A stretch of 64,000 nt of DNA from Aurifilum marmelostoma (GCA_027559495.1 JAMXSV010000007.1:372001-436000); one strand, 5' to 3'; shown: positions 35,036-49,274, counted from the stretch's first letter. Numbers and translations: made by a program. Notes: generated by a model not told the origin, from the letters alone.

Positions 35036-36927
35036 CTATTTCTTGGATTTTCTTCGCTTTTCTTCTCTTGAGTAGATAACACCGTGGGACAGGGCTAGAT
35101 ACTTTGAGAAAAAGTCTTCGGCAAAGTCGTCAAACTTCCGATAGTCGGCACCCAACCGATACGCAGCAGCGATGCCACTCACACAAGCCAGCTCGTGCAT
35201 GTTCTGCGAATTCATTAGGGTCAGCATTCTACGTTCGAGCACTGGTAGTTAACTTCTTTTTTTTCTCTCGAGAACAAGAAACGCTCCGTTCTCTTGTGAG
35301 ATAACTTACTACCAAAGTCCAGCTCCCGGCAAACCACGTCTTGTTCTTCCCATTAAGAAACATCATCATCGGCACGACGCGCAGGTAGTGAGACCACCGG
35401 TGACCCAGCTGGTGCCACCAGTTCTCCGCGATGATCTTGTCCTTGTCGATCTCGGGCCACGTCCACAGGTCCCTGTTACGCTTGTCCAGGAAGATGGTCT
35501 GGTACACGTGTGGATACCCGGCATCGTCCTTGGGGCCGGTGGCCTTGAGCAGCTGGTGCTGGTAGTTGCTGCAGTCGAAGCTCATCTCGATCTTCTTGGG
35601 ATCCTGCCGGTACGACTTGGTGTAGTACATGGGCCGGAAGCCACCAGGCCGCGAGGGGTCCTGGCCCTTGGCGAAGGCGACTTGGTCCTCCTGGGCGGAC
35701 GTCTTGGGCTGCGCGCAGAGGTCTGATGAGAAGGAGGTCTCGTAGTGCTTGTTGAAGTAGTCGCTGTCCCAGTGAGTGACCGTGATGTCGTCGTAGAACT
35801 TGGCGCCGCCGAGCACGAAGCGCTCGCGAAACGTGGTCTTCTTGCCTAGAATGCGCAGGGCGTCGTCAGCCAGCGTGCACATGACCATGTCGTCAAAGTG
35901 TTCCTGCTGCTGGTCGTGCTCGCCGCTGCCTCCGGCTCCCGAGCTGTTGGTGTATGTGCGCTGCGAGTCAGTGCTCTTGTTGTTGTTCTTGTTAGACTGT
36001 TGAGTCCCCTGCTCGTTGGCGGGGGCAGTGCGGAGCAGGACGCCCTTGGAGGACCGGGCCACAACCTGTATGACTTCTGTGTTGAGGCGAATGTCGACGC
36101 CCTTGGAGACGAGGTCCTTGCGCCAGTCCTCGTAGAAGGCGGCGAGCTTGTCGAAGGTGACCATCTTGGGCAGGTTGGGCAGGAGGGTCTCGGCGTCGTA
36201 GTCCCACAGCTTCATGTTGGGGTCGTCAAAGAGTCTTTCCACGATGGCGGAGGGCACGTTGGCCGTCTGGTTGCCCGTGCCCAGGAAGAGGGCGATGAGG
36301 GGGTACACCATCTTGTCGCCAAAGTCCTTGGAGAAAAACATGAGACGCAGCATGATGCGGATGGGCACAAGGCCCAGGATGGGCATCGTGTATTTGATGA
36401 GCTTGAGGAAGAGGCCAAACTTTTTGATGTCCGAAGCGTACTTGTCTACGAGCTGCGAGGGGAAGACGTTGGTCCAGAAGCCTGACTTGCCCTTGCCGAA
36501 GGACACCTGCAGCTGTACTTCCTCCGGATCATGGTTATACTGATGAAAGAAGTTGAAGGTGTGTTTGAAAATCTGTCGACAAGGTGTAAGTTGTGTGTAA
36601 GTTCTTTGTTACTCTCCTTGCTTCCTCTCTTATTTTCTCTTACAGAGAAAGAAGACCAGGGGAGAGAAAGAGAGGGTAATAAAATGGTAGAAATCCTAAG
36701 CATACCGGAGAGCCACCTTGCACACCGTTGTTCATCCAACTTGCTCCAAACTTCTTCTCGTCTAGAGGGATGGACATGGCCTGCCCGCCACAGCAGGATC
36801 CCTTTTCGATGACCGTCACCTTGAACTTGTCTGGGTGCTGAGCCAGGGTCGCGGCACAAGACATACCTGCCCCTCCGGCACCGACTATCACCACATGCTT
36901 CTTCTGGACATCCTTTGCGGGACCCAT
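35036..36927 (-). CDS. FAD-dependent oxidoreductase, flavin amine oxidase-like
   Basis: Three exons: 36927-36706, 36572-35310 and 35203-35036 (TAG). Introns are 133 and 106 nt (donors GTATGC and GTAAGT, CAG acceptors), all phase 0. The product is 550 aa. A dinucleotide-binding fold opens the protein: VVIVGAGGAGMS with GxGxxG at 16-21, then VTVIEKG whose Glu would bind FAD ribose. The C-terminus has the matching second FAD element, TWFAGSWTLVNMHELACVSGIAAAYRLGA, which spans the exon 2/3 junction and confirms it. This architecture is that of the monoamine oxidase/protoporphyrinogen oxidase/phytoene desaturase superfamily; the substrate is unknown. An Asn/Ser/Gly-rich insert (KNNNKSTDSQ...) of about 40 residues interrupts the middle and is unusual. 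No signal peptide is obvious. Confidence 0.88.
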
Positions 36928-38284
36928 ATTGCTGAAGCTCGTATGTACGCTCTGATGTGATTTATAAGTTGCCCAGGTAGACAAAGCCGTTTGGCGGAAG
37001 AGAGAAGACCTTTGGCGGGAGTCTCTTGAGATGCATGAAGCGTTTGAGGAGGGCAAATCAGGAGGGATTCCCGAGTGAGTTCTCATATTGAGTTTGGTGT
37101 TTTAAAGAAGGCAAGACTGTTCTCATTCATCCCACTGATGGGGCTCATGGACGTCATTGACTTTAGCGTTACCCAGCGAGCCGCATTGGTGATCCATGGC
37201 GACCGATCAGAGAGCTTCCTGCCCTTCAGCCATAAATGTAGAAGTCATTATCATATTGAAATGGGTCCTCGTCTCTTGATAGTACATCTGGTCCGGTGAG
37301 CGCCCCCCAAGTCGCATCTGATATTCCCACTGAGCATTGTGACGTGGTTGAAGCCAAGCAAGTTATCTATCCTTGTGCCCATTAAAGCTGCCTGCCTGTG
37401 TTGAACAGGCACGAGCGAACCACGAGATGTGTGCACATCGGGTCAGTATGAATTTAACAATAAGATTTAGTATGGATAAAAAGTGGAAATTGAGGTATTG
37501 TGACATGTAGAGTTGAATATAAGAATGCGATGAGTATGTCTATCGAAGATCTCGAGACGAGTAATGTGCTTACTACAATCGTTTGTGGTTAGTCCCGTCT
37601 CCCGGAGGTAGAAACGAATGTTCCCATCTGCCCCATTTTGAAGGAGTTCTGTATTGTTGGCCGGGCTTCCTGAGTCCATCCCATTGCTTCCAACACAAAC
37701 CGAAGCTATTTTGGGTTTCCAGTAGTGACGTAGGTGCCCAGTACAGGGGAGTCGATGCACTAGCGTGACGGGCTATCCTGGACGGTGCATCACACGGAGT
37801 TGTCAAGTCGATCAGATGCTGACTACATGCCAAATTGTGAGAGAACGCGTCTTGGACAATCAAGGTAGCCTCAAGACAGAAGCACAAACCCTCTCCACAC
37901 GTCGACAATCTTGTGCTGCCGTCTCTGCAGAGTCCGACTGCGAGTGTCTGTGTACAAGGCAAGATACTGCAAACTGCAAGCCATTGGAACCCCTGCTCTG
38001 TGTGACAGCGCGGCAAAAAGTGGACCAATTGTAAGCTGCTGCAGTAGGCGTGCTGGGGTAGCTACTGTAGCTGCAAAGAGCGCGCCTACCCGCGTTGCCA
38101 GCCGTGTAAGTGGTGGGTGGTGCCTAATCCTCCAGAAAAAGCAATTACCGTACAGCCTGCACCCAAGCTCCAAGAGAAAACCAAACTCCTCTCCCATACC
38201 GGCCGACATATTCTTGAGAACAGGCGACCCCTTAGCGACCGCAGCACAGGGCCTGCGTTGACCTTGTGGGTCATAAGAAGAACA
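36928..38284. other. Divergent promoter region FAD oxidoreductase / TDP1
   Basis: 1.36 kb between start codons. No coding signal in either strand beyond short frames. Confidence 0.45.
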
Positions 38285-40403
38285 ATGACGAGCAACCTAG
38301 CATCCGAGGTCAATGGCGTCGAAGATGAGGACGATGCTCTTCGCCGCGCCATCGCCATGAGCCTCGGCCAGGACGTGTCTGACCATGAGCCCGCTGGCCC
38401 CTCCCGCACCAATGGCCTGGACAATGATCAGTCTCAAGCGACATGTGCTCCAATAGATGACGACAAATCAGCCTTGCCGCCTGCCGCCAGTTCTATGGCT
38501 GCGCTCGGTCTGGACCGCAAGAAGATGGAGGAAGAGCGACTGGCGAGACTGAGGAAACGGAAGGCTGATGCCACGCCGGGCACATTCGACGCAGATGGAG
38601 AGACTGAGCGGGAAAGGGCATCTCGGCGCATGATAGACGTGGAGAAGAGCCATGCTGAGGGTCGCGCGAAGCGGCTTGGCCTAGACTCGAATCCAGAGCC
38701 AGAGTCGGGCAGCCAGCACGTATCTGGGGGTCTGAAATACCCCAAGGGAGCAGTGCTCAGGACCTGGGCTCGCGGTGTCGCGCGCCAGGGTGATATCAAG
38801 ATCGAGGAGGTCTTCCAGAAGGACGAGTTGCAGCTTGCTGTTCTCAGCTCCTTCCAATGGGATGAGGACTGGCTCATGAGCAAGCTGAACATGAGGCAGA
38901 CCAAGGTGCTACTGATAGCCTACGCGAAGGATGAAGAACAGGTTCGTCTCTCGTACCGTCCAAAGGGCATGATACATTTTCGGGTCACCGACAACAGACC
39001 CCCCTGTGTACCCAGCTCGGTGCACCTGACCAGATTGTAGCTGACCTGTCCAAAAGAAAAACGATATGCGGAGAAACACGCCCTCGGAAACGATTCGGTT
39101 CGTCTTTCCACCGATGGAGGGTATTGCCTCTGCCGGCTGCATGCATTCCAAGCTTCAGCTTCTAAAATACCCAAACTCGCTACGGATTGTGGTCCCCACC
39201 GGGAATCTTGTCCCGTACGACTGGGGAGAAACGGGGTCGATGGAAAACGTAACGTGCAACCTGATGTCCCTCTGAGCCGTCAACGACATTCTCTGACTTT
39301 GAGCCCCGCAGATGGTTTTCCTGATCGATTTGCCTCGACTCGACTCCCCTGTTGAACGGAGGCTGAATGCCTTGACTCGCTTTGGCGAGGAGATGTGCTT
39401 TTTCCTCCGCGCCAAGGGTGTGGATGAGAAGATGCTACAGAGCCTGCGAAACTACGACTTCTCTGAGACGGCGCGGTACGGATTTGTCCACACGATTGCA
39501 GGCTCTCATCCTCAGCCTGATGTCTGGCAAAGGACTGGATACTGCGGCCTAGGTCGCACCGTGAAGGCCCTTCGCCTCGACAGCGCGCGTCCTATAGACC
39601 TGGACTACATATGCTCGTCTATCGGTGCTGTCAATCGCGAGCTCTTGGCGGCTCTGTACAACGCCTGCCAAGGCGATTCGGGCATGAGGGAGTACACGAG
39701 CAGAACTCAAAGAGCAGCCAAGGGCAAGGCCAAGGCTGCTGCCGCCTCAAGTGCCGATGTGCTGGACCTTACAAAGATACGAGTCTATTTCCCCAGTCGC
39801 GAGACCGTAGATCAATGTCGAGGCGGGCGTAATGTTAGTCTGCAGAGTGTGGCGGCACCTTAGGTCTCCTCAACTCCTCAACAGCACTTGCTAACTGATG
39901 ATGTACGGTGTAGTCTGCTGGTACCATTCGCTTCCAGTCCAAGTGGTGGAACGCAGCTTCATTCCCACATGCAGTTCTCCGGGATTGCAAGAATACCCGT
40001 CGAGGTGTGTTGATGCACTCCAAGGTCATCTATGTCCAAAGACCCACAGAGTACCTCGAAAACAACGCACCGCAAGGCTGGGCATATGTTGGGAGTCACA
40101 ATCTATCCGAGAGCGCCTGGTGAGTACATTCCCCCACATCCACATCGAGGGGCTGAACTAATTCAGGATAGGGGCCGCCTGGTCAAAGATCGAGGCACGG
40201 GAGAGCCTAAATTGAACGCTCGCAACTGGGAATGCGGTGTCTTGGTCCCCACGCAAGTGACAACGTCTTCGACGGGCAGTGGAACTGTTCAAGGGGCAGG
40301 AAAGCTGGAAGTCTTCCGCGGCACCATTCCCGTTCCCGTCGAGCTTCCGGCCCAGCCATATCGCGGCAGCGATCGTCAGCCCTGGTTTGCTGGAGAAGCT
40401 TGA
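38285..40403 (+). CDS. TDP1: Tyrosyl-DNA phosphodiesterase 1 with N-terminal UIM
   Basis: Five exons: 38285-38941, 39057-39248, 39312-39833, 39914-40119 and 40172-40403 (TGA); 602 aa. Introns are 115, 63, 80 and 52 nt. Donors of introns 1 and 3 are the less usual GTTCGT and GTTAGT, and intron 4 ends in TAG. Both catalytic HKN sets are present: H249/K251/N269 (CMHSKLQLL...TGNL) and H492/K494/N520 (LMHSKVIYV...GSHNLSESAW), close to the human positions of the second set. FPSRETVDQCRGGRN joins SAGTIRFQSKWW across intron 3, as expected. TDP1 hydrolyses 3'-phosphotyrosyl bonds left by trapped topoisomerase I and other 3' blocks, in the nucleus. Residues ~14-29 (EDDALRRAIAMSLGQD) match the ubiquitin-interacting motif. 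I start at the ATG just before it; an in-frame upstream ATG at 38117 would add 56 residues without family character. Confidence 0.96.
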
Positions 40404-43400
40404 CATCCCCGGCTGGGCCGAACAGATTGAGTTGTTGTAGCAAAATCAACATATGAATGGTCACGCGCAGAGATTGGCCCAATCTCGCATCTCTGGGTTC
40501 CAGTTCACACGCCTGTTGGTATGCAAGATACGTGGGTACGCCCTCGCTAAGTCTCCGCACGCTTCATTTCTCTGATGGCTCCTGATTACGGAACTGAGGA
40601 CCCTCAGACTGTCAGGTCGTACTGCCCACCGGCGGACTGACGCGGTCTAGATCATTGGCACCCACAAGCCTCTTTAATGGGCCATCGTGGTCAATATCTG
40701 GTGGCCATCTCGCGGTATGTGCTTGAGGATAGGACGGGGAAGGGCGCGAATGTGAACCCAAAGCCCGCAACTGAGAAGGCCCAGACGGTGCCCCGAGCGT
40801 CGCGACATCTGGCACGTTGGAGACAGTCTCTGGAGTCGCGCTGCACTGCCTCTCTTGCGGTCAACGGCGAGAGATCAGCATCATGTGCACTCGAGCAACG
40901 TTGGAGCTTAGCACAGAATATGCTTACAGAGACCCCCTCCGATGCGCTTGGGTCAGTATACTCGATGAACAAATTAGAGATGTTGCGATACTTTCCGGAA
41001 AGTGTTCCAGTAAGGTTGTCGGAACAAAGAGATGGCATAGTACGGGAGCACCGGAATATTTCGAAAGGCACACGTGCGGCCTCGCAGGGCCTCTTTCCTG
41101 GCGGCAGATCATCCGCATGGATGCAGATCAGGCACAAAGACAGTGGGTCTTCGCTAAAAGCAGTAGGCGCGCGCGCCCTCAGCAGCATGCTAGAGCGTAG
41201 CATCGGGCATGGGGGTCCCACAGATTCTATCCTATGAGAACATGTGGAGGCGTCACGACACCAGCCCTGCAGAGTACACCGGTCAAGTCCTCGGATACCA
41301 ATTCATCGCCACATTTTACCCCTACCGGTGATGGTCCTAGGTACTATGGCACATGGTAATGAGTTCTGTGACATGATACTACCTCATCACAACATGTTTT
41401 GCCCCTGGTCCATCTCGTAACTTGGTCTAAGTGCTATGCTCGCCTCGTCTCGATTGTTTCCCCCCCCCTTAGGCCTCACTGCTGCAATATGGTAAGGTCT
41501 TGGCAAGTTTACAATTGCATGAATCTCTGAGCGTAGAGTTTAGCTTCATCGTCAGTGTCTCTCCTCAACCCCACCGTCCGTGGGAGAGGTTCCACCGCAC
41601 CCGACCAACGGCTCATCGCCATCGTACAGATGATCTGAATCCCCCGGTGAGTCTTGCCTGCTGTATATAAATGGTACAAAATTTGTTCTGGGCAGTCTGG
41701 CCATGTACATCTTGGGCTGCGCACGTCATCTAATGGAAACCATGTATGGTGATCTTATTGTCAAAAGGGACAAGGTCCTCTTCCCTCTGTGTCCGTGCCC
41801 CCAGCATCCACCCGCCTGAGCTCCTACGGCAGTACTACCTCTCTCTCTCTCTCTCTCACACACACACCCGCCTTGCCCTGGTAGGGCTGGCAAGGCGGAG
41901 GCGCTGATAGTCCTGCCCATCTAGGCTGCGACCCTGATCTCGGTAAAAACGAATCAACTTTTTCTGTTTCAACCTTGGCCACGACTCCTTGGCAAGTGCA
42001 ACTCTGTCAAAGCCTCTTTTTGCATCTACGTTTAAGAAAAGCCAACGACCTCTATCAGATTCAGCCTGCCAAGTGTTTTTTTTGCTTTACAAGGAGTGCC
42101 CAGACTTGAGGCAACTCGATCTCGAGAGCAAAATTCAAGTGCCGGCATCGAGATTCGGGCTCCCGCCCATTAGGTTCGCCCAGAAGGACGTGGGGCAGTC
42201 TTGTTCGTTTGCACTTTTTCGTAACAACTCTCGTTGGAACTTACCAACACAAACCAGACCAGGGCGAGATTTCCCGGAGATGAACGAGATGTCTAAACTT
42301 GCTGGGTCACGTACACACACACACGCGCGCGCGCGCGCACACACAGACTCACAAGACACCCGGTGTAATTTAGGATACTGGCGCATGCAGGCGGCTCTAG
42401 TTTGTTTGGAGTGCCCTGGCTAGCTCTTTTGGTCTATTTTATCCCACGAGGGTCCTTTCCCCCCTGGTCGTGCTATTTTTTTTATTTTTTATTTTTTTTT
42501 CGGCCGGTCGACTTGGGCCTCCGCGAGTGGTAACATTCTCGGCCGACAAATGTCAACTATTTGGAATTATTTCCTGTTCATTTTGATCGCCCACCTTTTC
42601 CGTTATTTCCTTGGACCATTAGTTTCCAGCTGGTCTGCTCTCATGGGACGATGTGCTGAAGCTGGGATCCTTGACCATGGAAAAAACGAAGGGGAGGGGG
42701 GGGGGAAGAGGGAGAGGGAAAAGACTGCGAAGCGTTCAGATATTCTCACGTTGTCCTTGTCGAACCGAATACGAGCTGATGAATTTGTCATGTTCAGTCA
42801 CAGCCTCTGTCTCTCTCTCCCCTCGGCATATGCAACGGAAGCAACACTTGGCATGGTCGGATGCTCATAGCGAGGGCTGAAAAGAGATATCCAAGTACCT
42901 TTCAGGTTTTGCAGACTGCTGTTCATGGGCAGGGGTTTTGACGCCACTTTGTATGCCTCGAAGAAAATGAGTCAATTTTCATCTTTGATCATCTCTGCTG
43001 CCCGAATGGCTTCTTGACGGCTTCAAGGACGCTGGCGTCATTACCAAGTCAGAGCGGGAACTGCCCCAGCTGGAGGTGCGTGTACTGCCCGAAATGAAAA
43101 GCAATAACATAAAACAATTGAAGCCTGGATTTTGCCACTTCCGACCCCATTTGTTCTATTCAAAGTCGATCTTCATGCCACTATGAGGCCGTCTTGATGC
43201 CCAAAGAATGCTGATCTCGCTGCTGTCATCGGCCGAGGAGGAGGAGGAGGAGGAGACGGGCCAGCCTAACACGGTTGTACTGGCCAAGGGTCGTCTCTCC
43301 CCAAGATCGCAGCTGCGGTTGAAGCACCTGAGCAAAGAAAGTAGGGGGAGGGGGGAAATGGTGCACGCAGAGGTTACCCAATCTCTTCAGGGCAGCAACG

Positions 43401-43532
43401 TGTCTCACTGGACAAGCCTGGCTCGCTCACACCGTAAAAATACCAACGCCAACCAGTGGTGAGCTACAAGGTGTCATTCCGCATTCTAGCGGTGACGAGG
43501 TAGTGTAGTGGATTTTTGGATGGCTCGCTCTG

Positions 43533-43591
43533 CCTCCTCCTCCTCCTCCTCCTCCTCCTCCTCCTCCTCCTCCTCCTCTTCCTCCTCCTCC
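43533..43591. repeat. (TCC)n trinucleotide microsatellite
   Basis: About 19 TCC units with one TTCC interruption near the 3' end, in noncoding DNA. Confidence 0.9.
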
Positions 43592-46500
43592 GTCGTTTTA
43601 CCTCAACCCCCCCCTGAATACTCAGGCCTGCACCGCTCGCCCATGACTCTTTCCCACCCCCTCCTTTCCACGATATGCAATGCCACCTCACTTACGCATC
43701 GGAGACAGCGGGCGGCCATTCATTCCGTTCCATCCCCAGGGGGGGAGGGGCCTAGCTACCCCCTTGCCCTGGTTGATTTGTTATCATCAACGACGACCGT
43801 ACATAGACATGCATACACAGTACTATGGTACATGTGCACACACACTCCATACATATGCTCGACCGCCAAACAGTATCAGATGAATGCCCGTTGTGTGCTT
43901 CGTCGGGCAGTGATGCGATCTCCAACACTAAACGGCAATCCGGCTCACCGGCTCAACGGATGGTTTGGTTTCGTTTTTTTTTAGCACCAAAAAGATACTA
44001 GAAATGCCTCGTCTGCCGGGTGCTGCCCCTCTTCCTATACGCACATACACTATCACATGGCACGAGATTGGGGTTTTTTTCTTTTCCTTTTCTGTCTCTT
44101 TCTCCCTTTTCTTCTTTGTAAATAGCTGAAGTAGGAGGGAAGGGGCGGGGGGAGCGCCTGCATTCAGTACAGTTCAGCCGAGCAGTGGCGATTGTAACAC
44201 TGGGAAAGAGCGCCTAACCCCCCCCCCCCAGCATTACTACATCGGTGTGTAAGATCCGTCTGAATTATTTTCTGTTTCTTCATTATCTTTTTATCTGCAA
44301 GTGAGCGAGGTGGTTTATGGGGTTTGAGTGGCCTAGTTGCCGAACACGTATCATCACATGAGGCAGATGATGCGAAAGGTAGAAACGAGGGGCCCGTGCC
44401 ATGGGCCCCCCCCCCTCCCCAATTCAAGGTTTTTTGCTGCTGCGGGAGAGTTTGATTCGGCTCCGGGAACCCTTTTTTGACCAAAGGTACCCATCTCTCG
44501 GTGGAGGACTTCGCCGAAGCCGAGATGGGCTGAGAAAGAAGAGAGAGAGGGGGGGGGGGGGGATGGAGGGGAGAAAAAAAAAATAAAAAAATGGAAAATA
44601 AAAATAAGGTGTCACAGCAACAGCAGAAAACAAATCCTTTCCTCCTTTTGATAGGGCCAGGGTCACCTACCACCTTATGGGGAATGGCGTGTGGTGGGTT
44701 GGATGGAGGGCCAGCTTGCGGACCTGGCAATAATAATATCTCCTACCTTGCGCAATAGTGATCGGCGAGGAAGGGGACTTGAACCACAAGCCGACAGGGG
44801 GGGCGGTGGTAACATTCGTGGGTGAGTAAAATACACTCGTAAATAGAGAGGAAGAAAGAAGGAAAGAAAGAGAGAGAGAAGAACAAAACCCTTGTCGTGC
44901 GTTTATTTTTTATTTTCTTCTTATTTTTTTCTTTCTTAAAAACAGACCCACATGACCAATTGGTCGCGGCGAAGTGCGTATGTACATCAGTGTGTCTCCA
45001 CAGATACCCAACAGGGAGATTCTTAGATGATCCCCTGACATATGATAGCTGTAAAGTACGAGGGTAAGGAAGGGGGGTAAGCGGAGGGCTGTGACAGGTG
45101 CTGGGGTTACTATTTCATCTTCACCCTGAAATGTGATACTTATCAACAAGGGTAAGGAATAGCTAGTACAGACCCCTTCTCTCTCTCTCTCTCTGTCGCG
45201 AGCCTGCGCCTCAAATGGAGTCCAGTTAGTCCTTGGCACAAGTTTTCCCAGGCCACATCAAGTAGATCTGCAAAGAAAAGAGAAATGAAAGAAATGAAAG
45301 AGTTGCGACAAGGTCGATCGATACCATTGGCACAGGTGGCGTGCCGGTCTGGCTCAATCAATCCAAGTATGCAGCTACATACATGGCGGTGTAGTACATA
45401 CATAGTTCATGACTATACATAGTACAGACTGAGAGGAGAAAAGGGCTTGCATCCAGTGTTGCACATTCGCAATTGATACTCTTGTGGGTTACACAACAAT
45501 GCTTGTCTTGGCGTAGTCCGCATATAAATGGAACAAGTAAGTCCTTTGTGTACTGAACAAGGACTGGATCGGTTATAGAACAATGCTCCGTGCACACAAT
45601 GGTGGAATTGATAGATCGGGAATGTCGATTCAGGAGACGAAGATGAGAACAGCTAGAAAGCCAAAGAAAATTGGAACAAATGAAACACACACATACACAA
45701 AAAAACAAAAAAAAACAAGGTCCAGCTGAGGCGCAGGAGGGGCTTTTTGCGCAAGACCTACTACATAGTACTCACAAACCAACTATCACTACCATTATGG
45801 ACATAGTACGCACTCATGTGAGCGGGCTGAAGACGGTGTGATGGTGTATGTCAATCATGCGACATACGACCTTCGCATACTGGCGAATAAAACGTCATGT
45901 CTATACTCGTCTTGGGACACCGCGCGCCCCGGGGTCCAAGGAAGAAGAACAGCAACGCCGGGGAGGGTGCAGGGGCAGGGAGGGAAGTGGAGGGGGGAAT
46001 GGAACCCGCGACCTAGACGATGAGCACAGACGGGATCGGGATGGTTTCTTTGATGGCTAGAGCAGAAGGGGGGATTTTTTTTTTCATAAAAAAAAAAAGA
46101 CGAGACAAGAGGGAGAGAGAGAGAGAAAAAAAAAAAGGGGACTTGTTCGAGTCGGGTTCTCGGAAACATGTACTATCCAGGTGCCTGGGGCCGAGTGCTT
46201 GGCGGCTTGGGGGACTCGAAAAGCCTCGTTCACTCTTGGATCCTGGCTGGGGCTGTTTTTTATGGGGTTCAATCATCACAAGGCTTACTTAGGCAAGCCA
46301 GGGGGTGGGAGAGGGAGAGAAAGAGGAGACATGATGCCACTGCAGAGCACCTAGTCAAGAGCACAGGGTGGAGTTCACACCACCGAAACAGTTGCCGGGA
46401 CATGGCCCCCCCCCATCCCCTTTCCAATACAGCAACAAGCACACGTGGGAAAAGGGTGCCGAGTCAAACACCACCTAGGAGGAGAGCGAGAGAGATAGAG

Positions 46501-49274
46501 AGCTAGAGACATACAGAGACAGAGGAGAAGAAAGAAGAAAGAAAAAAAGGACAAGAGGGGACCCACAGGGCGGTAGGATCCCCACTGGGGTTGCCGATCT
46601 GGCTGCTCCTCCTTGCCTGACACGCCCTGGGGGCCCTGCTACAGTAAATAATCTGAAATATGACCAGAGCAACCAGCCAGTGACATCAGGGCTTGGCGGG
46701 ATTCAAGGCCCTATCGCTACCGCTGTGGTACCACCTGTGGACGGAACGACATTAATTTTGTTCTCAGATTTGGCATGTCGGAGTAGAGATCGCACAGCCC
46801 AAGTCACATGACGCCAGGGGAACGTCTGCATCTCACCTCGTAGCTTTTCCTGTCTTGGTAGTGATGATGGCAGTAGGAATATCAGCAGTAGTAACAGTAG
46901 TAATAACCTTCCGTAGTAGTAGGAGGAGTAGTGGTACAACAACGACCACGACTCTTTCTTGTTATTATTATCATTATGATTCGGTACTGTTATTTTGACA
47001 ACGGGTAGCTGCAGCAGCTCCGACCACCAAAGCGGCCGTGAAACGATTACGCAAGAGCTAATCCCCTCCCTCCTTTTCCTTCTTCCCTGGTGCCTGCTTT
47101 GACTGAGCCAGAGCTAGGTGGAGGTGTGAGTTTACTTTCCCCATGGGACCGAGCTGGTCTTGCGATGCCATTCAGACTTTGTGAGACAGGAAAGGTCTCC
47201 TCTTGGCTTTTTTTTCCTTTTGTCTTTCTTATTCAATTCTCTCAACAGGAAAGTAAGGAGGAGGGGGGAGGGATGGGGCCCGCCGCTACATCACACTTCT
47301 TGGCCCTACCGTGTACTACAGCCCGTCCCCCCCCAAGAGTTTATGACTCGGCAGCCGGCAGGTTCCTTCTCTCTCTCTCTTTTTTTTTTCTTTTTCGTTT
47401 TCTTTTTATGTAGAGCGTACCAGAATTACCCCATTGGACCGATGCATATCACACGTGTCGAATCAGCCTTGCAGCATAACAGTCTTGGCAGGATGATAAA
47501 ATGGTGGCACACCCAGAAGCACAAGAAACAGGGGAGAGGGAGAGAGGAAGAGGAAGAGAGAGGCGCCTTGCTGAAACGGGCGCAAGAGGAAAGACGCTTC
47601 GGTAACAGAGAATGCGTGAGCGAGAGCGAGAGAGGAAGAGCAGAGAAAGAAGCTATCATGGACAGCTGTGCTCACACCCCGTCCGATCCCCTCCCTTCCC
47701 CCCCCCCCCCCTCTCTCTCTCCTCTTCCCCCAGCAACGAGTCGCATTCGCATAAAACGAGATGATCGCATGATAAGGTGAAGACAACGAACAGGTAGCTA
47801 TACCCAGTATCGCAATTGGTAGTAGTGATACCCGCTCAGGACACCCCATCTCCTCCTTCTATCAATTTTCGTGTCTTGCTTGTTCCTTGCAGAATAGTGT
47901 CCGTGCTTCCCGCCCCGTCCTGGGTTCATCTTTCTTGTCTGAAGAGTCAGGTCTCTCACTCAGGCTGTCTCCTTCTCTCTCGCGTGCCCCGCAAACGGTG
48001 CGAGGCTTGTTGGCCGTCTCCTCTCCACGGACATGGGTCCCCATTCTCTTCATTCTTCTTGCTCCTCTCTGGCTACTACTATATCCATGTACCAGCGGAT
48101 TGCCGCATCCTTTACTTCTCGATGGAGAAACCCTCGTCAATTTCAGCTGTCGAGGCGGCTGCAATTTTGACATCTGGCAGATATCCCTGCTGGCGTTACC
48201 TCGAGTGTGGATGGATCTACAAGTCATTTGGGGCAAACGCGCCTTGGCCAGCATCTATCACAGTCTCATGATCGATCAGGTCCCAGCCTTACCCCTGGTT
48301 TGGATCCTCTGCCGCTGCCGCGCTGCTCCGCTGTCGTTGCTGTCGTCGTCGCTTGGGCTGGGGAGCAGTGGAGATGGGTCGCTGCAAGCGAACTTGTAAG
48401 TGCAAGCAAGCACAAGACTACCGTCCACAGGGAAACAAGACAGAAGGAGAGCTGAGGGGTGGGGGTCATGGGGCGAGGGCATGATGAGAATACAGCACAT
48501 GGATCGCTATCAATCTATCTTTTAAAGTGACTGTTCAGCATCAGCAAGGGAGGAAAGGAGCAAGGGGAAAAAAGAGGGGAAAAAAAAAAAAAAGATATGT
48601 CACCTGCATAGGACGCCAGGTTTACATTGTGTCAGAGCATTGTTGTTGTTGTGCACATTCTCCTTCCGACCTGGTTCAACAAGACAATCGCATTGGGGGC
48701 TAGCCAAGAAGTCAAGAGCAGCATCCCGAAGCAACCGTCAACCAGCAAAAAGCTGAACTATAGACCATACTAGATTTTGTATCAGGTTGCGGCTGTCTCT
48801 CTTTATTTTCTCAATGTCCCTGGTCTGAATCCATCCACCCGATCCGGGTGGCGATACCACCACGAGATTCAAGCCAGGCTCCAGGAAGCAGCAGGCCTGT
48901 CACTACCTAGAAACCTAAATCTAGGGCGGCGGCGGCAGCAGCAGCAGCAACAGTAGCAGTAGTAGTATCAATTTACACACTTCCCACCCCCCTCGCCCTT
49001 GGGTCGTCTCATGGCGCGCGCACCTCCCTCTCTCCGCTGCATCCGGGCTCGGGGAAAGCCTCCGGCGCGGGCCCTAACAAAATCGCGCCTTTTGAACCAG
49101 GCCCTGGGGAGTTGAGGGCGGGGGGTCTGGTCAGTGGGTGGGAAAAAAAAGAGACAGAGAGAGAAAGAGAAACGCGGAGGATAATGGGGAGGGGGCGGGT
49201 GCGTTGGTGGTCGTCGGTGCAGAGCAGGTAGGTAGGGAGGTAGGTGGTGCTGTTCTGTGTTGGTGCTGGCGCTG

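Noticed and set aside
40677..41237. Overlapping open frames on both strands just downstream of TDP1
   Set aside because: Neither product (186 and 176 codons) shows any known motif and both strands are equally open, so coding cannot be assigned.
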